Part shown: positions 8,671 through 17,805 of the stretch, in pieces | Layout: the number at the start of each line of letters is the position of its first letter | Numbering within the stretch: the stretch's first letter is position 1 | From: Rhodopseudomonas palustris | Lineage (GTDB): Bacteria > Pseudomonadota > Alphaproteobacteria > Rhizobiales > Xanthobacteraceae | Direction: 5' to 3' | DNA: 64,000 bases | Assembly: GCF_007005445.1 (NCBI RefSeq) | Contig: NZ_CP041387.1 | Span: 1,550,001 to 1,614,000, forward strand | Program-made: the position numbers and the translations under genes | Notes under the pieces: generated by a model | The model's database searches: none | Told to the model about the DNA's origin: nothing | The model's input: only the letters and a program-made list of their open reading frames with translations

Positions 8671-8997
8671 TCAGGCGGCCAACAGGCCGAGCAGACGGCT
8701 CCGCAGCATCTCGCCGTCCGGAGTAGCTTCGCCGGATACGAGAGCACTCCAGGCCGAAGGCGAAATTCCGTTCGGGTCGTATTCGACCACACAGGATCGC
8801 GCGAGCGGGTTCAGGCTGATCGATCGGATGCCGTCCATCTTCGACAGCGCCTTGCCGAAACGCTTGGCTTCGTCCGCCATGGCGATCATCTCGCCGTCGA
8901 AAGGGACGTTCAGTTTGAGGCGGATGCGACCGGGCAGGTGGTGCGCGATCTGCAAATGTCGCGTGAAGCGCAGAAGACCGGCGGAGGAGGCGGACAC
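8671..8997 (-). CDS. HMA2-like domain protein (no CxxC)
   Basis: A 108-residue soluble protein with the phrase HHLPGRIRLKL near residues 19-29. The same phrase starts the N-terminal domain of the ATPase in this operon (HRLPDRIRLRY) and the neighbouring 167-residue protein (VLPGRIRLRH). This beta-strand motif typifies HMA2-type ferredoxin-like domains, which look like metal-binding HMA domains but lack the CxxC. It ends 19 bases before the next gene starts. It may dock on the ATPase or pass it a ligand; this is inference. Confidence 0.75.
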   Translation of the reverse strand: MSASSAGLLRFTRHLQIAHHLPGRIRLKLNVPFDGEMIAMADEAKRFGKALSKMDGIRSISLNPLARSCVVEYDPNGISPSAWSALVSGEATPDGEMLRSRLLGLLAA

Positions 8998-9004
8998 GGA
9001 TGGC

Positions 9005-9508
9005 CTAACGGAATGTGCGGCGCCAATGCACCGCGAGGTGGGTGAGCGTCATCGCGATGGCGACGACGCCCATCTGGGCATGGAGTTTGCGGCTGACGCC
9101 GAGCGCCGCCACGGTCCCGGCCATGCCGGCGAGCGCACCGACCTTGGCGATCCGATTGATCGACGACCGGGTCTGCGCCCGCCGCCGCAATCGATCGAGC
9201 GGGTCGCTTTCTGGGCCGGCTTGCTCTGAATCGGCGCCGTGCGGGTCGAGCGGTTCGGCTTCCGGCGTCGCGGTCCACACCGCGTCGACTTCGCTGCGGA
9301 TTCGCGCCTCCATTGCCGTATCGGCCGGATCGTAGCGCAGCAGAAACGAGCCGACGGTCGGATCGGCGTTCACCTCGACGAGCACGCGCAATCTGCCGTC
9401 GAGCGCAGCGTGACGCGCGCGGTCGCGTAGCAGCGGGTGCCGCAGCCGGATCCGCCCGGGCAGAACCGAGACGAAAGCGGCGGCAGCCTGATTGTTCGGA
9501 TGGGTCAT
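9005..9508 (-). CDS. HMA2-like domain protein with C-terminal membrane region
   Basis: A 167-residue protein that begins the P-type ATPase operon. Residues about 11-75 form the HMA2-like domain (SVLPGRIRLRHPLL...VEVNADPTVGSFLLRYDPA). A charged linker leads to a C-terminal hydrophobic region (about 130-160, VGALAGMAGTVAALG and MGVVAIAMTLTHLAVHW), so it is probably membrane anchored. ATG at 9508 was chosen over 9547 because the domain starts close behind it. No cysteine metal site. The divergent gap upstream carries FixK/FNR-like boxes. Confidence 0.75.
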   Translation of the reverse strand: MTHPNNQAAAAFVSVLPGRIRLRHPLLRDRARHAALDGRLRVLVEVNADPTVGSFLLRYDPADTAMEARIRSEVDAVWTATPEAEPLDPHGADSEQAGPESDPLDRLRRRAQTRSSINRIAKVGALAGMAGTVAALGVSRKLHAQMGVVAIAMTLTHLAVHWRRTFR

Positions 9509-9748
9509 GGCCGGACCTGCCATCGGCGGCACCCGCCGTGCACGCAATCGGCGGTGCAGGCGCCATTGCCGGCGGTCACGGATTGATAGCTGGCGGTCAA
9601 AGCGACTCCTTCACGTCGCGCGGGCCGAACGTCCCGCCCTCCCGTTGCGCTGCCGACGCGTCGTCGGGCGCGGTCGAGAGGGTGGTGTTTGCGTAGTTAG
9701 TGTGTTGCACGCAATCATCAGCTTGGATCGGTGCGAGCGGAGTCGGCC

Positions 9749-9762
9749 TTGATGCACGTCAA
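9749..9762. promoter_or_regulatory. FixK/FNR-type box (TTGAT-N4-GTCAA)
   Basis: TTGATGCACGTCAA matches the FNR/FixK consensus TTGAT-N4-ATCAA at 9 of 10 fixed positions and has the exact spacing. It lies 240 bases before the start of the minus-strand ATPase operon and 172 before irr. It is too far from irr for a standard class II promoter, so it more likely serves the ATPase operon through a leader of about 200 bases. Confidence 0.55.
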
Positions 9763-9867
9763 ATCGGAGGTGCTGGCTTCCGGCGCGGGGTGGGGGCGGG
9801 TGGTTCGCGGGCACCAGAAACATGGGAGGCGATCGGGGCACCGGCGAATGCGACCCGTTCCCAATTT

Positions 9868-9881
9868 TTGATTGAGGTCAA
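9868..9881. promoter_or_regulatory. FixK/FNR-type box upstream of irr
   Basis: TTGATTGAGGTCAA again has the FNR/FixK form with exact spacing. Its centre is about 60 bases before the irr GTG, so a class II promoter (box centred near -41.5) would start transcription roughly 18 bases before the start codon. This suggests oxygen control of an iron regulator. Confidence 0.55.
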
Positions 9882-9933
9882 TTCGCAACAGCCGATTGCT
9901 TCTTATAGTCATCATCAGAATGAGGATCCGACA

Positions 9934-10422
9934 GTGAATTTCAGACCCGACAGCCGTCGTTTTGACTCGGCCGATATCCAGCCCGTCGAAATCAACCGTC
10001 TTGCCCCGGAGCCGATGCGGCCGTGCGCGGTGGATCTGCTGCAAACGGTCCGTCTGCGGCCGACGGCTCAGCGTCTGGTGCTGACGCAGCTCCTGTTCGG
10101 GAGCGGCGACCGGCATGTCACGGCGGAGATGCTGTACGAAGAAGCCTCCGGCTCGGAGGTCCAGATCTCTCTGGCCACGGTCTACAACACGCTCAATCAC
10201 TTCGCGGAGCTCGGTCTGGTGCGCCGCGTCAGTGTCGACGGCAGCAAGACCTATTTCGACACCAACGTCAGCGAGCATCATCACCTCTATCTGGAAAACA
10301 GGCACGAGCTGATCGACGTTCCGGTCTCGGTGCTGCCGCTCGGCGGCCTGCCCGAAATCCCGGAAGGCTACGAGATCAGCCGGATCGATATGGTGGTTCG
10401 CCTGCGGCGAAAGACGCGCTGA
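9934..10422 (+). CDS. irr: Irr, Fur-family iron response regulator
   Basis: A 162-residue Fur-superfamily regulator. The winged-helix part is LRPTAQRLVLTQLLFGSGDRHVTAEMLYEEA...SLATVYNTLNHF. The dimer part carries the HHH triad (about 115-117, SEHHHLYLENRHELID) and ends GYEISRIDMVVRLRRK, the signature of rhizobial Irr. Irr represses or activates haem and iron genes when haem is scarce. The N-terminal haem regulatory motif (Cys-Pro) of Bradyrhizobium Irr is absent; the only N-terminal Cys (31) is followed by Ala, so haem control must rely on the His triad. The GTG start at 9934 has GAGGA 7 bases upstream; the frame is open further upstream without a better site. Confidence 0.88.
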   Translation: MNFRPDSRRFDSADIQPVEINRLAPEPMRPCAVDLLQTVRLRPTAQRLVLTQLLFGSGDRHVTAEMLYEEASGSEVQISLATVYNTLNHFAELGLVRRVSVDGSKTYFDTNVSEHHHLYLENRHELIDVPVSVLPLGGLPEIPEGYEISRIDMVVRLRRKTR

Positions 10423-10429
10423 CCAACGG

Positions 10430-10446
10430 CGCCGGCCGGTCCGGCG
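10430..10446 (+). terminator. possible hairpin terminator after irr
   Basis: CGCCGG (10430-10435) and CCGGCG (10441-10446) pair around a 5-base loop 8 bases after the irr stop, followed by a T-rich stretch (TGTTGCTGTTTTG). It is short but well placed between two converging genes. Confidence 0.4.
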
Positions 10447-10514
10447 TGTTGCTGTTTTGCGGCTGACGCGCTTTCTGGCTGCGAGCTGCGGTTTTCTTCC
10501 CACGAAGACGTTCG

Positions 10515-13103
10515 CTAGGGGCCTTCCTTTTCGTTGTCGTCGCCGCGTGCGCTCGGTGGCTCGCCGGTCAGGTCGGGTTGATCGCTGCCGAGCGCGAACA
10601 CCTTGAGATAGTCGCCCAGCGTGGTCTCGAACCGCGCATGACCGGTCGCGGTGACGGCGACGTACTGCCGGCCGTTGTGCTGGTAGCTCATCACGCCGGC
10701 CTGTGCGCCGGCCGGCAGCCGATGTTGCCAGAGCAGTCGTCCCGTCGCGGTCTCGAACGCGCGCAGAAAGTTGTCCTGAGCGGCGCCGATGAAGGTGAGG
10801 CCACCGGCCGTCACCAGGGGACCGCCGAGGTTCGGCGTGCCCATGGCGATCTTGAGCCGTGTCGGGATTCCGAGCGGTCCCATGTCGAATCCGGTGCCGA
10901 GCGGCTTGGCCCAGGCCAGTTCCCCGGTGTCGATATTGGTGGCGGCGATGAAGCCCCAGGGCGGGGCCAGACAGGGCACGTCGAGGATCGACAGCCACAT
11001 CGGCCGGTCGACGCCGTAGGGCGTGCCGGAGTGCGGCGCAGTCGTCTGGTCCGGGCGGGCGCCGCCCGACCCGACCGGCCGGTCGGCCACCTCGGCGCGC
11101 GGCGTCATGTCGACGGTATTGGGCAGGCGCGAGTAGTTGGCGATCACCAGGCGACGGCCGGGATCGAATCCGAGCCCGCCCCAGTTCATGCCGCCGACCG
11201 TTCCGGGCAGCAGCACGATGCCTTTGGCCTCGACGGTGGGCGGCGTGAAGATGCCGTCGTAGCGCCGCTGGTGGAAGCCGATCCGGCACAACGCCGCGTC
11301 GATCGGCGTCACGCCCCAGATGTGGCGCGCATCGATGGTCTCCGGGTCTCGACCGGGGATGCCGCCGAGATTGGGGAAGAACACCGACTGCGGCTGGGTC
11401 GGAGACAGGCGGTCGCCCGGCAAGCCGCCTTGCTGCGGCACCGCGCGCTGCACCACCGGGCGCAGCGGCTCACCGGTCGCCGCATCCAGCAGAAACAGGT
11501 CGCCGGCCTTGGTGCCCTGGAGCACCGCACGGCGGGCGACGCCGTCGATGGTGACGTCGAGGAGCATCGGCTGGGCGCCGATGTCGTAGTCCCACAGATC
11601 GTGCTGCACGGTGGTGAACGACCAGCGCGTCGCACCGGTCGCGAGGTCGACCGCGACCACGGCGGCCGTGAACCGGTCTTCTTCGGCGGTGCGGTTGCCG
11701 CCCCAATGGTCGGCGCCGGGATTGCCGGTGCCGAGAAACGCCAAGCCCAGCGACTCGTCCGCCGAGATCACGTTCCAGACGTTGGGCGTGCCGCGTGGAT
11801 AGATTTCGCCCGGCGCGAGCGGCGCCTGCGGATCCGGGCGCAGCGCGTCCCAGGCCCAGCGCAATTCCCCCGACACCGCGTCGTAGGCGCGTACCACGCC
11901 GGACGGGGCGTCGCGACGCTGGTTGTCGCTGACCTGCTGGCCGATGATCAGCAGGCCGCCGGCCACGGTCGCACCCGAGGTGTTGGAGGCGAAGCCGGCC
12001 TCGCGCAGGCCCATGCCCTCACTGAGGTCGACGACGCCGTCATTGCCGAAGCTGCGGCACACGAAGCCACCGGCCGCGTCCAGCGCGATCAGCCGACCGT
12101 CCGCCGTGGCGACGAAGACCCGGCGGTGGCAATTGCTGCCGCCCCTGGGCATCGGCCCGGTCTTGCCGGCCACCGCCGGCATCCGGCCGCGAGCGTCGGG
12201 GCGGCCGGCCGGATCACCATCGTCGAAATAGGCGACGGCGCGGCAGGCTGCGCTGAACAGCGATTCCATGGTGGAAGGATCGACCTTCGGATCGAAGTGC
12301 CAACGGACTTCGCCGGTTCCCGGATCCAGAGCGTGCACCTGATTGCTGCTGGTGCAGGTGTAGAGCAGATCCGCCGCCTTGATCGGCGTATTCTGCGACG
12401 AGTAGTACACGCGATCCCCGCCCGGCGCGAGATCGCCGCTCCGGAACGTCCAGGCCTCCTTAAGCTCGCTGACATTGCCGGTGTGGATCTGCACCAGAGT
12501 GGTGTAGCGCCGTCCGAGCGTGGTGCCGCCGAACGCGGTCCATTCGGCTGCGGCATCGACCGGCTCGGCGCCCGCCGCGAGCGACGGTCGGCGATCGCCC
12601 GCCGTTGTCGCTTCCTCGGTGCGTTCCCAGTAGTTCGTCACCAGCACGCCGAGCGCGACCACCGCGGCCAGCAGCCCCGCCGTCGTGCCACGTCGCCAAA
12701 TGCTGCGCGGCGGATATCGGCGGAATACGAAGGCCAGCGCAGCGGCTGCCAGCAATGCGGCGAGCAGTCCGACGCGGGCCGCAAGGTCGAGGCCCCACGC
12801 CGGTTGCCAGCCCTTGCCGCCGATCTCGACGAGCGACCATGCCAGCGTCAGCAGCAGCGCGAGGCCGAAGGCCGAGAAGGCCAGCCGATCGCGACGCAGC
12901 CACGCCAGCAATCCACCCGCGGCGAGCAGCAGACCGGCGGCCAAGTAATAGGATGTGCCGCCGAGCATGAGCAGGCGAATGCCGAGGACCGCGGTCGCAG
13001 CGCCGAGCAATCCGGTCAGCGACGCGACCAGCAGATACAGCCATCCCCAGATCCGATGCGGGGTCTTCGTCGTTGGGCGGCGGGAGGAAACGTTGCGAAG
13101 CAT
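10515..13103 (-). CDS. gcd: membrane-bound PQQ-dependent glucose-type dehydrogenase
   Basis: An 862-residue quinoprotein of the glucose/quinate/shikimate dehydrogenase family. The first 150 or so residues contain about five membrane helices (WGWLYLLVASLTGLLG, YLAAGLLLAAGGLLAWL, LAFSAFGLALLLTLAW, VGLLAALLAAAALAFVF, AGLLAAVVALGVLVT). The rest is a beta-propeller facing the periplasm, with repeated tryptophan-docking strands (GELRWAWDAL, GATRWSF, GRLLWQHRLP). Such enzymes oxidise sugars or cyclic acids outside the inner membrane and pass electrons to ubiquinone. Glucose versus quinate cannot be decided by eye. No PQQ synthesis gene is nearby. It converges with irr. Confidence 0.88.
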   Translation of the reverse strand: MLRNVSSRRPTTKTPHRIWGWLYLLVASLTGLLGAATAVLGIRLLMLGGTSYYLAAGLLLAAGGLLAWLRRDRLAFSAFGLALLLTLAWSLVEIGGKGWQPAWGLDLAARVGLLAALLAAAALAFVFRRYPPRSIWRRGTTAGLLAAVVALGVLVTNYWERTEEATTAGDRRPSLAAGAEPVDAAAEWTAFGGTTLGRRYTTLVQIHTGNVSELKEAWTFRSGDLAPGGDRVYYSSQNTPIKAADLLYTCTSSNQVHALDPGTGEVRWHFDPKVDPSTMESLFSAACRAVAYFDDGDPAGRPDARGRMPAVAGKTGPMPRGGSNCHRRVFVATADGRLIALDAAGGFVCRSFGNDGVVDLSEGMGLREAGFASNTSGATVAGGLLIIGQQVSDNQRRDAPSGVVRAYDAVSGELRWAWDALRPDPQAPLAPGEIYPRGTPNVWNVISADESLGLAFLGTGNPGADHWGGNRTAEEDRFTAAVVAVDLATGATRWSFTTVQHDLWDYDIGAQPMLLDVTIDGVARRAVLQGTKAGDLFLLDAATGEPLRPVVQRAVPQQGGLPGDRLSPTQPQSVFFPNLGGIPGRDPETIDARHIWGVTPIDAALCRIGFHQRRYDGIFTPPTVEAKGIVLLPGTVGGMNWGGLGFDPGRRLVIANYSRLPNTVDMTPRAEVADRPVGSGGARPDQTTAPHSGTPYGVDRPMWLSILDVPCLAPPWGFIAATNIDTGELAWAKPLGTGFDMGPLGIPTRLKIAMGTPNLGGPLVTAGGLTFIGAAQDNFLRAFETATGRLLWQHRLPAGAQAGVMSYQHNGRQYVAVTATGHARFETTLGDYLKVFALGSDQPDLTGEPPSARGDDNEKEGP

Positions 13104-13405
13104 GCGGCCCCTTCAAATGTTCGAAGCGTCCAGGTGGGGTGGCGTGCTGTCTCGTCGGCGACGGTCTGCGGCTGCCGGATTGCAAACACGGCAATTTGTG
13201 AATGGTTGTTGGACACGGTGTCGCACGAAGCTCCGGCCGGTCGTGAGCCGCCGGTCGGGATCGCGGGGTGTGACGTTTCGCGTCAGTGCTGGAACCGTTG
13301 CGGCCGGTTCAAATTGCCTTAGCGCGCGCCGGTTTGCGCGAACGCTGCCGCATGCACCCGCGTCGCTCCCGACGAGGTCGGGATTGGGCAGCCCGAAGGT
13401 CTCTG
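13104..13405. other. 302-base divergent gap (gcd / RND pump)
   Basis: No gene is seen. One dyad stands out: TGACG (13271-13275) and CGTCA (13281-13285) separated by 5 bases, about 120 bases before the pump adaptor start. It could be an operator for the pump, but the arms are short. Confidence 0.35.
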
Positions 13406-14623
13406 GTGCGGATGAAATCAGCCGGCTCTGTCGTTGCTCTTGTGATCGTGGCGCTCGCGCTCGGCGCTGCAGTCTATTTTTATGTCCGCGGTCCGGAGCC
13501 GGTCGCCCAGAAGCCGACGCCTCCTCCCGTCGAGGTCGGGGTCATGGAGCTGCGCCGCGCCGATGTCTCGTTGCCGCTGACCTATGCCGGCCGTGTCGCC
13601 GGATTTCGTCACGTCGAAGTGCGGGCGCAGGTCGGCGGCATCATCCTGAAGCGCGAATTCGTCGAGGGGGCCACGGTGAAGCAGGGCGATCCGCTGTTCA
13701 GGATCGATCCGCGCAGCTATCAGGCCGCCCTCGATCGGGCCGACGCGCAGGTGCTCCAGGCGCGGGCCACGCTGGTGCAGGCCGAGGAGAATTTCAGCCG
13801 CATCGAACAGTTGAGCCAGCGCCAGGTGGCCACCGCCAAGCAGCTTGAGGACGCCCGCGCCGCACGCGATCTCGCCCGGGCCGCGCTGCAGAGCGCGCAG
13901 GCCGACGTCGAGACGGCGAAGCTCAACATCGAGTTCACCACCGTGGTGGCGCCGGTGTCGGGGCCGACCAGCCTGTCGTCGCCGCCGGAGGGGGCGCTGG
14001 CGCAGGCGCAGCAGACCGTGCTCACCAGCATCACGCAGCTCGATCCGGCCTACGTGAATTTCTCGCTCAGCGAGTCCGAATTCGTCGAGCTGCGCGGCAT
14101 CAATCAGGCGCGCGACCAGCCGCTCAAGCGCTCCGACATCGATGTGACGCTGGAGTTCGGCGGCGGCGCCCGCTATCCGGCGAAAGGGCAGGTCAACGAG
14201 GCCGCGTCGATCGTCGATCCGCGCACCGGGACGTTGCAGATCCGTGCGATCTTTCCCAATCCGGACGGCGTGCTGCTGCCCAATCAGTTCGTCCGGGTCC
14301 GGCTGCGCGGCGTGGTGCTCCAGGATGTCTTCGTGGTGCCGGAGCAGTCGGTGTCGCAGGGCCCGCAAGGCTCGTTCGTCTACGTTTTGAATTCCAGCCG
14401 CGACGGCGTAATGCAGCGGCCGATCCGGCTCGACCGGCAGGTCGAGGGCGGATGGGCGATCAGGGACGGCCTCGAGGACGGTGAGGTGCTGGTCGTCGAC
14501 GGGCTGCTGCGGATTCATCCCGGCGCCAAGGTGACGCCGGTGCCGGCGGGAGGCCGGACCGATCGCAGCGCCAGGACCGAAGCCGCTGCGCCTGCGGGTG
14601 GCGCGGCCGTTCGGGCGAAATGA
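13406..14623 (+). CDS. RND efflux periplasmic adaptor (membrane fusion protein)
   Basis: A 405-residue AcrA/MexA-type adaptor that links an inner-membrane RND pump to an outer-membrane channel. An N-terminal anchor helix ([19 protein letters not shown]) lacks a lipobox Cys. It is followed by a beta-barrel/lipoyl start ([32 protein letters not shown]), a coiled-coil hairpin (about 105-165, [23 protein letters not shown]) and the second lipoyl half. GTG at 13406 has GAAGG 6 bases upstream and is preferred; ATG at 13412 is two codons in. The stop overlaps the pump start (ATGA). Confidence 0.9.
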   Translation: MRMKSAGSVVALVIVALALGAAVYFYVRGPEPVAQKPTPPPVEVGVMELRRADVSLPLTYAGRVAGFRHVEVRAQVGGIILKREFVEGATVKQGDPLFRIDPRSYQAALDRADAQVLQARATLVQAEENFSRIEQLSQRQVATAKQLEDARAARDLARAALQSAQADVETAKLNIEFTTVVAPVSGPTSLSSPPEGALAQAQQTVLTSITQLDPAYVNFSLSESEFVELRGINQARDQPLKRSDIDVTLEFGGGARYPAKGQVNEAASIVDPRTGTLQIRAIFPNPDGVLLPNQFVRVRLRGVVLQDVFVVPEQSVSQGPQGSFVYVLNSSRDGVMQRPIRLDRQVEGGWAIRDGLEDGEVLVVDGLLRIHPGAKVTPVPAGGRTDRSARTEAAAPAGGAAVRAK

Positions 14624-17600
14624 TGCTGTCGCGCTTCTTCATCGATCGGCCGGTGTTCGCCGCCGTCATTTCGATCCTGATCGTGCTGGTCGGCCTGATC
14701 TCGATGCGGGCGCTGCCGGTGGCGCAGTATCCGGCGATCGTGCCGCCGGAAGTCCGGATCAGCGCGTCCTATCCGGGAGCCTCGGCCGAAACCATCGCCG
14801 AAACGGTGGCGGCGCCGCTGGAGCAGCAGATCAACGGCGTCGAGAACATGCTCTACATGCGCTCGACCTCGACCGGGGCGGGCACGCTGTCGATCTCGGT
14901 GACGTTCGCGATCGGTACCGATCCGGACCAGAACACGATCAACGTCAACAACCGGGTGCAGCGTGCGACGCCGTTGCTGCCGGCCGAAGTGGCGCGCCAG
15001 GGCGTCGTGGTGCAGAAGCGCTCCAGCGACATTCTCCAGGTGCTGACGATGTCGTCGCCGAACGGACGCTACGACACCATCTTCATCGGCAACTACGCGC
15101 TGATCAACGTGATCGACGAACTGCGGCGCACCCCCGGGGTCGGCGACGCTTCGCTGTTCGGCGCGACCGACTATTCGATGCGGGTCTGGTTGCGTCCCGA
15201 CAAGCTGGCCCAGTTCAACCTGACGCCCGGCGATGTCGCTGCGGCGATCCGCGAGCAGAACGCCCAGTTCGCCGCGGGCCGGTTCGGCGAGGAACCGCAG
15301 AGCGATCCGACCGCCTTCACCTATTCGGTGACGACGCAGGGCCGGTTCGCCGATCCGAGCGAATTCGAGAACATCATCATCCGCTCCGACGAGTTCGGCG
15401 GGGCGCTGCGGGTCAAGGACGTCGCGCGGGTCGAACTCGGGGCGCTGAACTACAGCTTCTCCGCGACCTACAACGGCGCGCCGACGGTCCCGATCGGCGT
15501 CTATCTGCAGCCGGGGGCGAACGCGCTGGAGGTTTCGGCCAATGTCCTGGCGACGATGGATCGGTTGCAGGCCAGATTCCCGGAAGGGCTCGAATATCGC
15601 AATCCGTTCACGACCACGCGATTTGTCGAGGCGTCGATCCGGCGGGTGATCCAGACCTTCATCGAGGCGATCGTCCTGGTGGTCGCCGTGGTGTTTCTGT
15701 TCATGCAGAACGCGCGTGCGACGTTGATCCCGGTGATCGCCGTTCCGGTCTCGATCATCGGAACCTTCGCCGGCATGTACGCGCTGGGATTCTCGATCAA
15801 CCTGCTGACGATGTTCGGGCTGGTGCTGTCGATCGGCATCGTGGTCGACGATGCCATCGTGGTGCTGGAGAACATCGAGCGCATCATGCGTACCGAGAAG
15901 AAGCCGGCGCGCGAGGCGGCGATCAAGGCGATGGATCAGGTCAGCGGCCCGGTGATCGCGACGTCGCTGTCGTTGTGCGCGGTGTTCGTCCCGGTGTCGT
16001 TTCTGGGCGGGCTCGCCGGCGAGCTGTATCGACAGTTCGCGGTGACGATCGCGGTCTCGGTGGTGATCTCTAGTATCGTGGCGCTGACGTTGACACCGGC
16101 GCTGGCGACGCTGATCCTCAAGCCCGATCATCGTCCGCCGGCGCGGCCGTTCCGGCTGTTCAACCGCGGCTTCGAGTGGCTCACCGACAAATACGGTGCG
16201 GTGGTGGCTTTCTCCATGCGCCGGGTGGCGGTCTCGCTCACCATCGTCGGAGCGATGATCGGTGCGACCTTGGTGCTGTTCAACGCCATGCCCGGCAGTC
16301 TGGTGCCGGCGGAGGACCAGGGCCGCGTTCTGATGGTCACGTCGCTGCCGCCGGCGGCGTCGCTGAGCCGCACCCGCGAGATCGCCGGCATCACCGCCAA
16401 CACCATCAAGGACATGCCCGAAGTGCTCGGGGTGGTGACGATGTCCGGCTTCGACGTGCTGTCGAGCGCACAGAAGACCAATGCCGGCGTCTCGTTCATC
16501 ACCTTGAAGGACTGGTCGGAGCGCAAGGCGCCGGAGTCCGACGCGCGGCAGTTCGCGCCGGGACTGAGCCGGCTCAACGCGCTGTTTCGCGACGGCGTCG
16601 TGGTCGGCTTCAATCCGCCGGCGATTCAGGGCATCAGCACCACAGGCGGCTTCGAGCTGTATCTGCAGAACCGCTCGGGGGCGTCGTTGCAGGAGCTGGC
16701 CGCGGCGGCCGACAAGGTGGTTGCCGAGGCCGCCAACCGGCCTGAACTCACCGGGGTCCGCTCGCAATTCTCGACCTCGGTGCCGCAATATCGGATCGAC
16801 GTCGATCGCGACAAGGCGAAGACGCTGGGGGTGCCGATCAACAGCATCTTCGAGACCATGCAGAGCGGCTTCGGCAGCCTCTACGTCAACGATTTCACCT
16901 TGTTCGGCCGCACTTATCGGGTCAGCCTGTCGTCGGAATCCGAATTCCGCGGTGAGCCGGGCGACCTGCGATTCATCTATGCGCGAGCGGAGTCGGGGGC
17001 GATGATTCCGCTCGACGCGCTGGTCACGGTCAAGCGGGTGCTCGGTCCGGACTCGGTCGATCGCTTCAATATCTTCCCAGCCGCCAAGATTCTTGGGAAC
17101 CCGGCGCCCGGCTTCTCGTCGGGGCAATCGCTGGCGGCGATGCAGCAGATCGTCGCAACTACGCTCGGCGACGACTACTCGATCGGCTGGACCGGCGCGG
17201 CCTATCAGGAGATCTCCACCGAAGGCACCGGCTATCAGGGATTCCTGTTCGGCGTGCTGATGGTGTTCCTGATCCTGGCCGCGCAGTACGAGCGCTGGAC
17301 GCTGCCACTGGCGGTGCTGACCGCGGTGCCGTTCGCGCTGTTCGGCGCGATCGTCGCGATCTGGCTGCGCGGGCTGGAGAACGACATCTACTTCCAGATC
17401 GGCCTGGTGACGTTGATCGGGCTGGCCGCGAAGAACGCGATTCTGATCGTCGAATTCGCCGCGCGCCGTCACCGCGAAGGGGTGCCGGTGTTCGATGCCG
17501 CTCTCGAAGCCGCGCGGCTGCGGTTCCGGCCGATCATCATGACGTCGCTGGCCTTCATCCTCGGAGTGATGCCGCTGGCGATCGCCAGCGGCGCCGGGTC

Positions 17601-17778
17601 CGCCAGCCAGCACTCGATCGGTACCGGCGTGATCGGCGGCATGATCGCCGTCACCGTGCTCGCCAGCATCTTCGTGCCGCTGTTCTTCCGGCTTCTGACA
17701 CGGAGCAGACCGAAGGCGGACGCAGCGGCGCAACCGCCGGCTTCCGAGTCCGAACTATCCGCGACCGGATCGCGCTGA
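14620..17778 (+). CDS. RND multidrug efflux pump, AcrB/MexB-type (HAE-1)
   Basis: A 1052-residue proton-driven efflux pump of the HAE-1 class, close to the usual length of about 1050. It begins [24 protein letters not shown] and has the two repeated halves of six membrane helices with large periplasmic loops. The TM4 proton-relay pair is visible as Asp-Asp in [19 protein letters not shown]. It is co-translated with the adaptor. No outer-membrane channel gene follows, so a TolC/OprM-type partner must be encoded elsewhere. Substrates cannot be read from sequence; hydrophobic drugs, solvents or dyes are typical. Confidence 0.93.
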   Translation: MMLSRFFIDRPVFAAVISILIVLVGLISMRALPVAQYPAIVPPEVRISASYPGASAETIAETVAAPLEQQINGVENMLYMRSTSTGAGTLSISVTFAIGTDPDQNTINVNNRVQRATPLLPAEVARQGVVVQKRSSDILQVLTMSSPNGRYDTIFIGNYALINVIDELRRTPGVGDASLFGATDYSMRVWLRPDKLAQFNLTPGDVAAAIREQNAQFAAGRFGEEPQSDPTAFTYSVTTQGRFADPSEFENIIIRSDEFGGALRVKDVARVELGALNYSFSATYNGAPTVPIGVYLQPGANALEVSANVLATMDRLQARFPEGLEYRNPFTTTRFVEASIRRVIQTFIEAIVLVVAVVFLFMQNARATLIPVIAVPVSIIGTFAGMYALGFSINLLTMFGLVLSIGIVVDDAIVVLENIERIMRTEKKPAREAAIKAMDQVSGPVIATSLSLCAVFVPVSFLGGLAGELYRQFAVTIAVSVVISSIVALTLTPALATLILKPDHRPPARPFRLFNRGFEWLTDKYGAVVAFSMRRVAVSLTIVGAMIGATLVLFNAMPGSLVPAEDQGRVLMVTSLPPAASLSRTREIAGITANTIKDMPEVLGVVTMSGFDVLSSAQKTNAGVSFITLKDWSERKAPESDARQFAPGLSRLNALFRDGVVVGFNPPAIQGISTTGGFELYLQNRSGASLQELAAAADKVVAEAANRPELTGVRSQFSTSVPQYRIDVDRDKAKTLGVPINSIFETMQSGFGSLYVNDFTLFGRTYRVSLSSESEFRGEPGDLRFIYARAESGAMIPLDALVTVKRVLGPDSVDRFNIFPAAKILGNPAPGFSSGQSLAAMQQIVATTLGDDYSIGWTGAAYQEISTEGTGYQGFLFGVLMVFLILAAQYERWTLPLAVLTAVPFALFGAIVAIWLRGLENDIYFQIGLVTLIGLAAKNAILIVEFAARRHREGVPVFDAALEAARLRFRPIIMTSLAFILGVMPLAIASGAGSASQHSIGTGVIGGMIAVTVLASIFVPLFFRLLTRSRPKADAAAQPPASESELSATGSR

Positions 17779-17805
17779 GCCCGGCGCTCGATCGGTCGCG
17801 CGTGG

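Larger units (their letters stand above)
9509..9933. other. 425-base divergent regulatory gap (ATPase operon / irr)
   Basis: No gene is seen. It holds two TTGAT-N4-GTCAA boxes (listed separately) and a looser TTGAT-N8-GTCAA at 9583-9600. The half nearest irr is AT-rich compared with its surroundings. Confidence 0.6.

Noticed and set aside
9583..9600. TTGAT-N8-GTCAA as a third FixK box near irr
   Set aside because: The spacer is 8 bases instead of 4, so it cannot fit an FNR-type dimer.
10578..13322. A 914-residue open frame antisense to the PQQ dehydrogenase
   Set aside because: Arg/Gly/Ala-rich shadow of the real gene on the other strand, with no recognisable domain.
13286..13405. Longer N terminus for the RND adaptor
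   Set aside because: The extra 40 residues are basic and unlike any signal or anchor; the anchor helix follows the GTG/ATG at 13406/13412.
14515..17733. A 1072-residue open frame antisense to the RND pump
   Set aside because: It is the complement of a clear AcrB-type gene; its composition (Arg, Asp, His-rich low complexity) is that of a GC-rich shadow frame.
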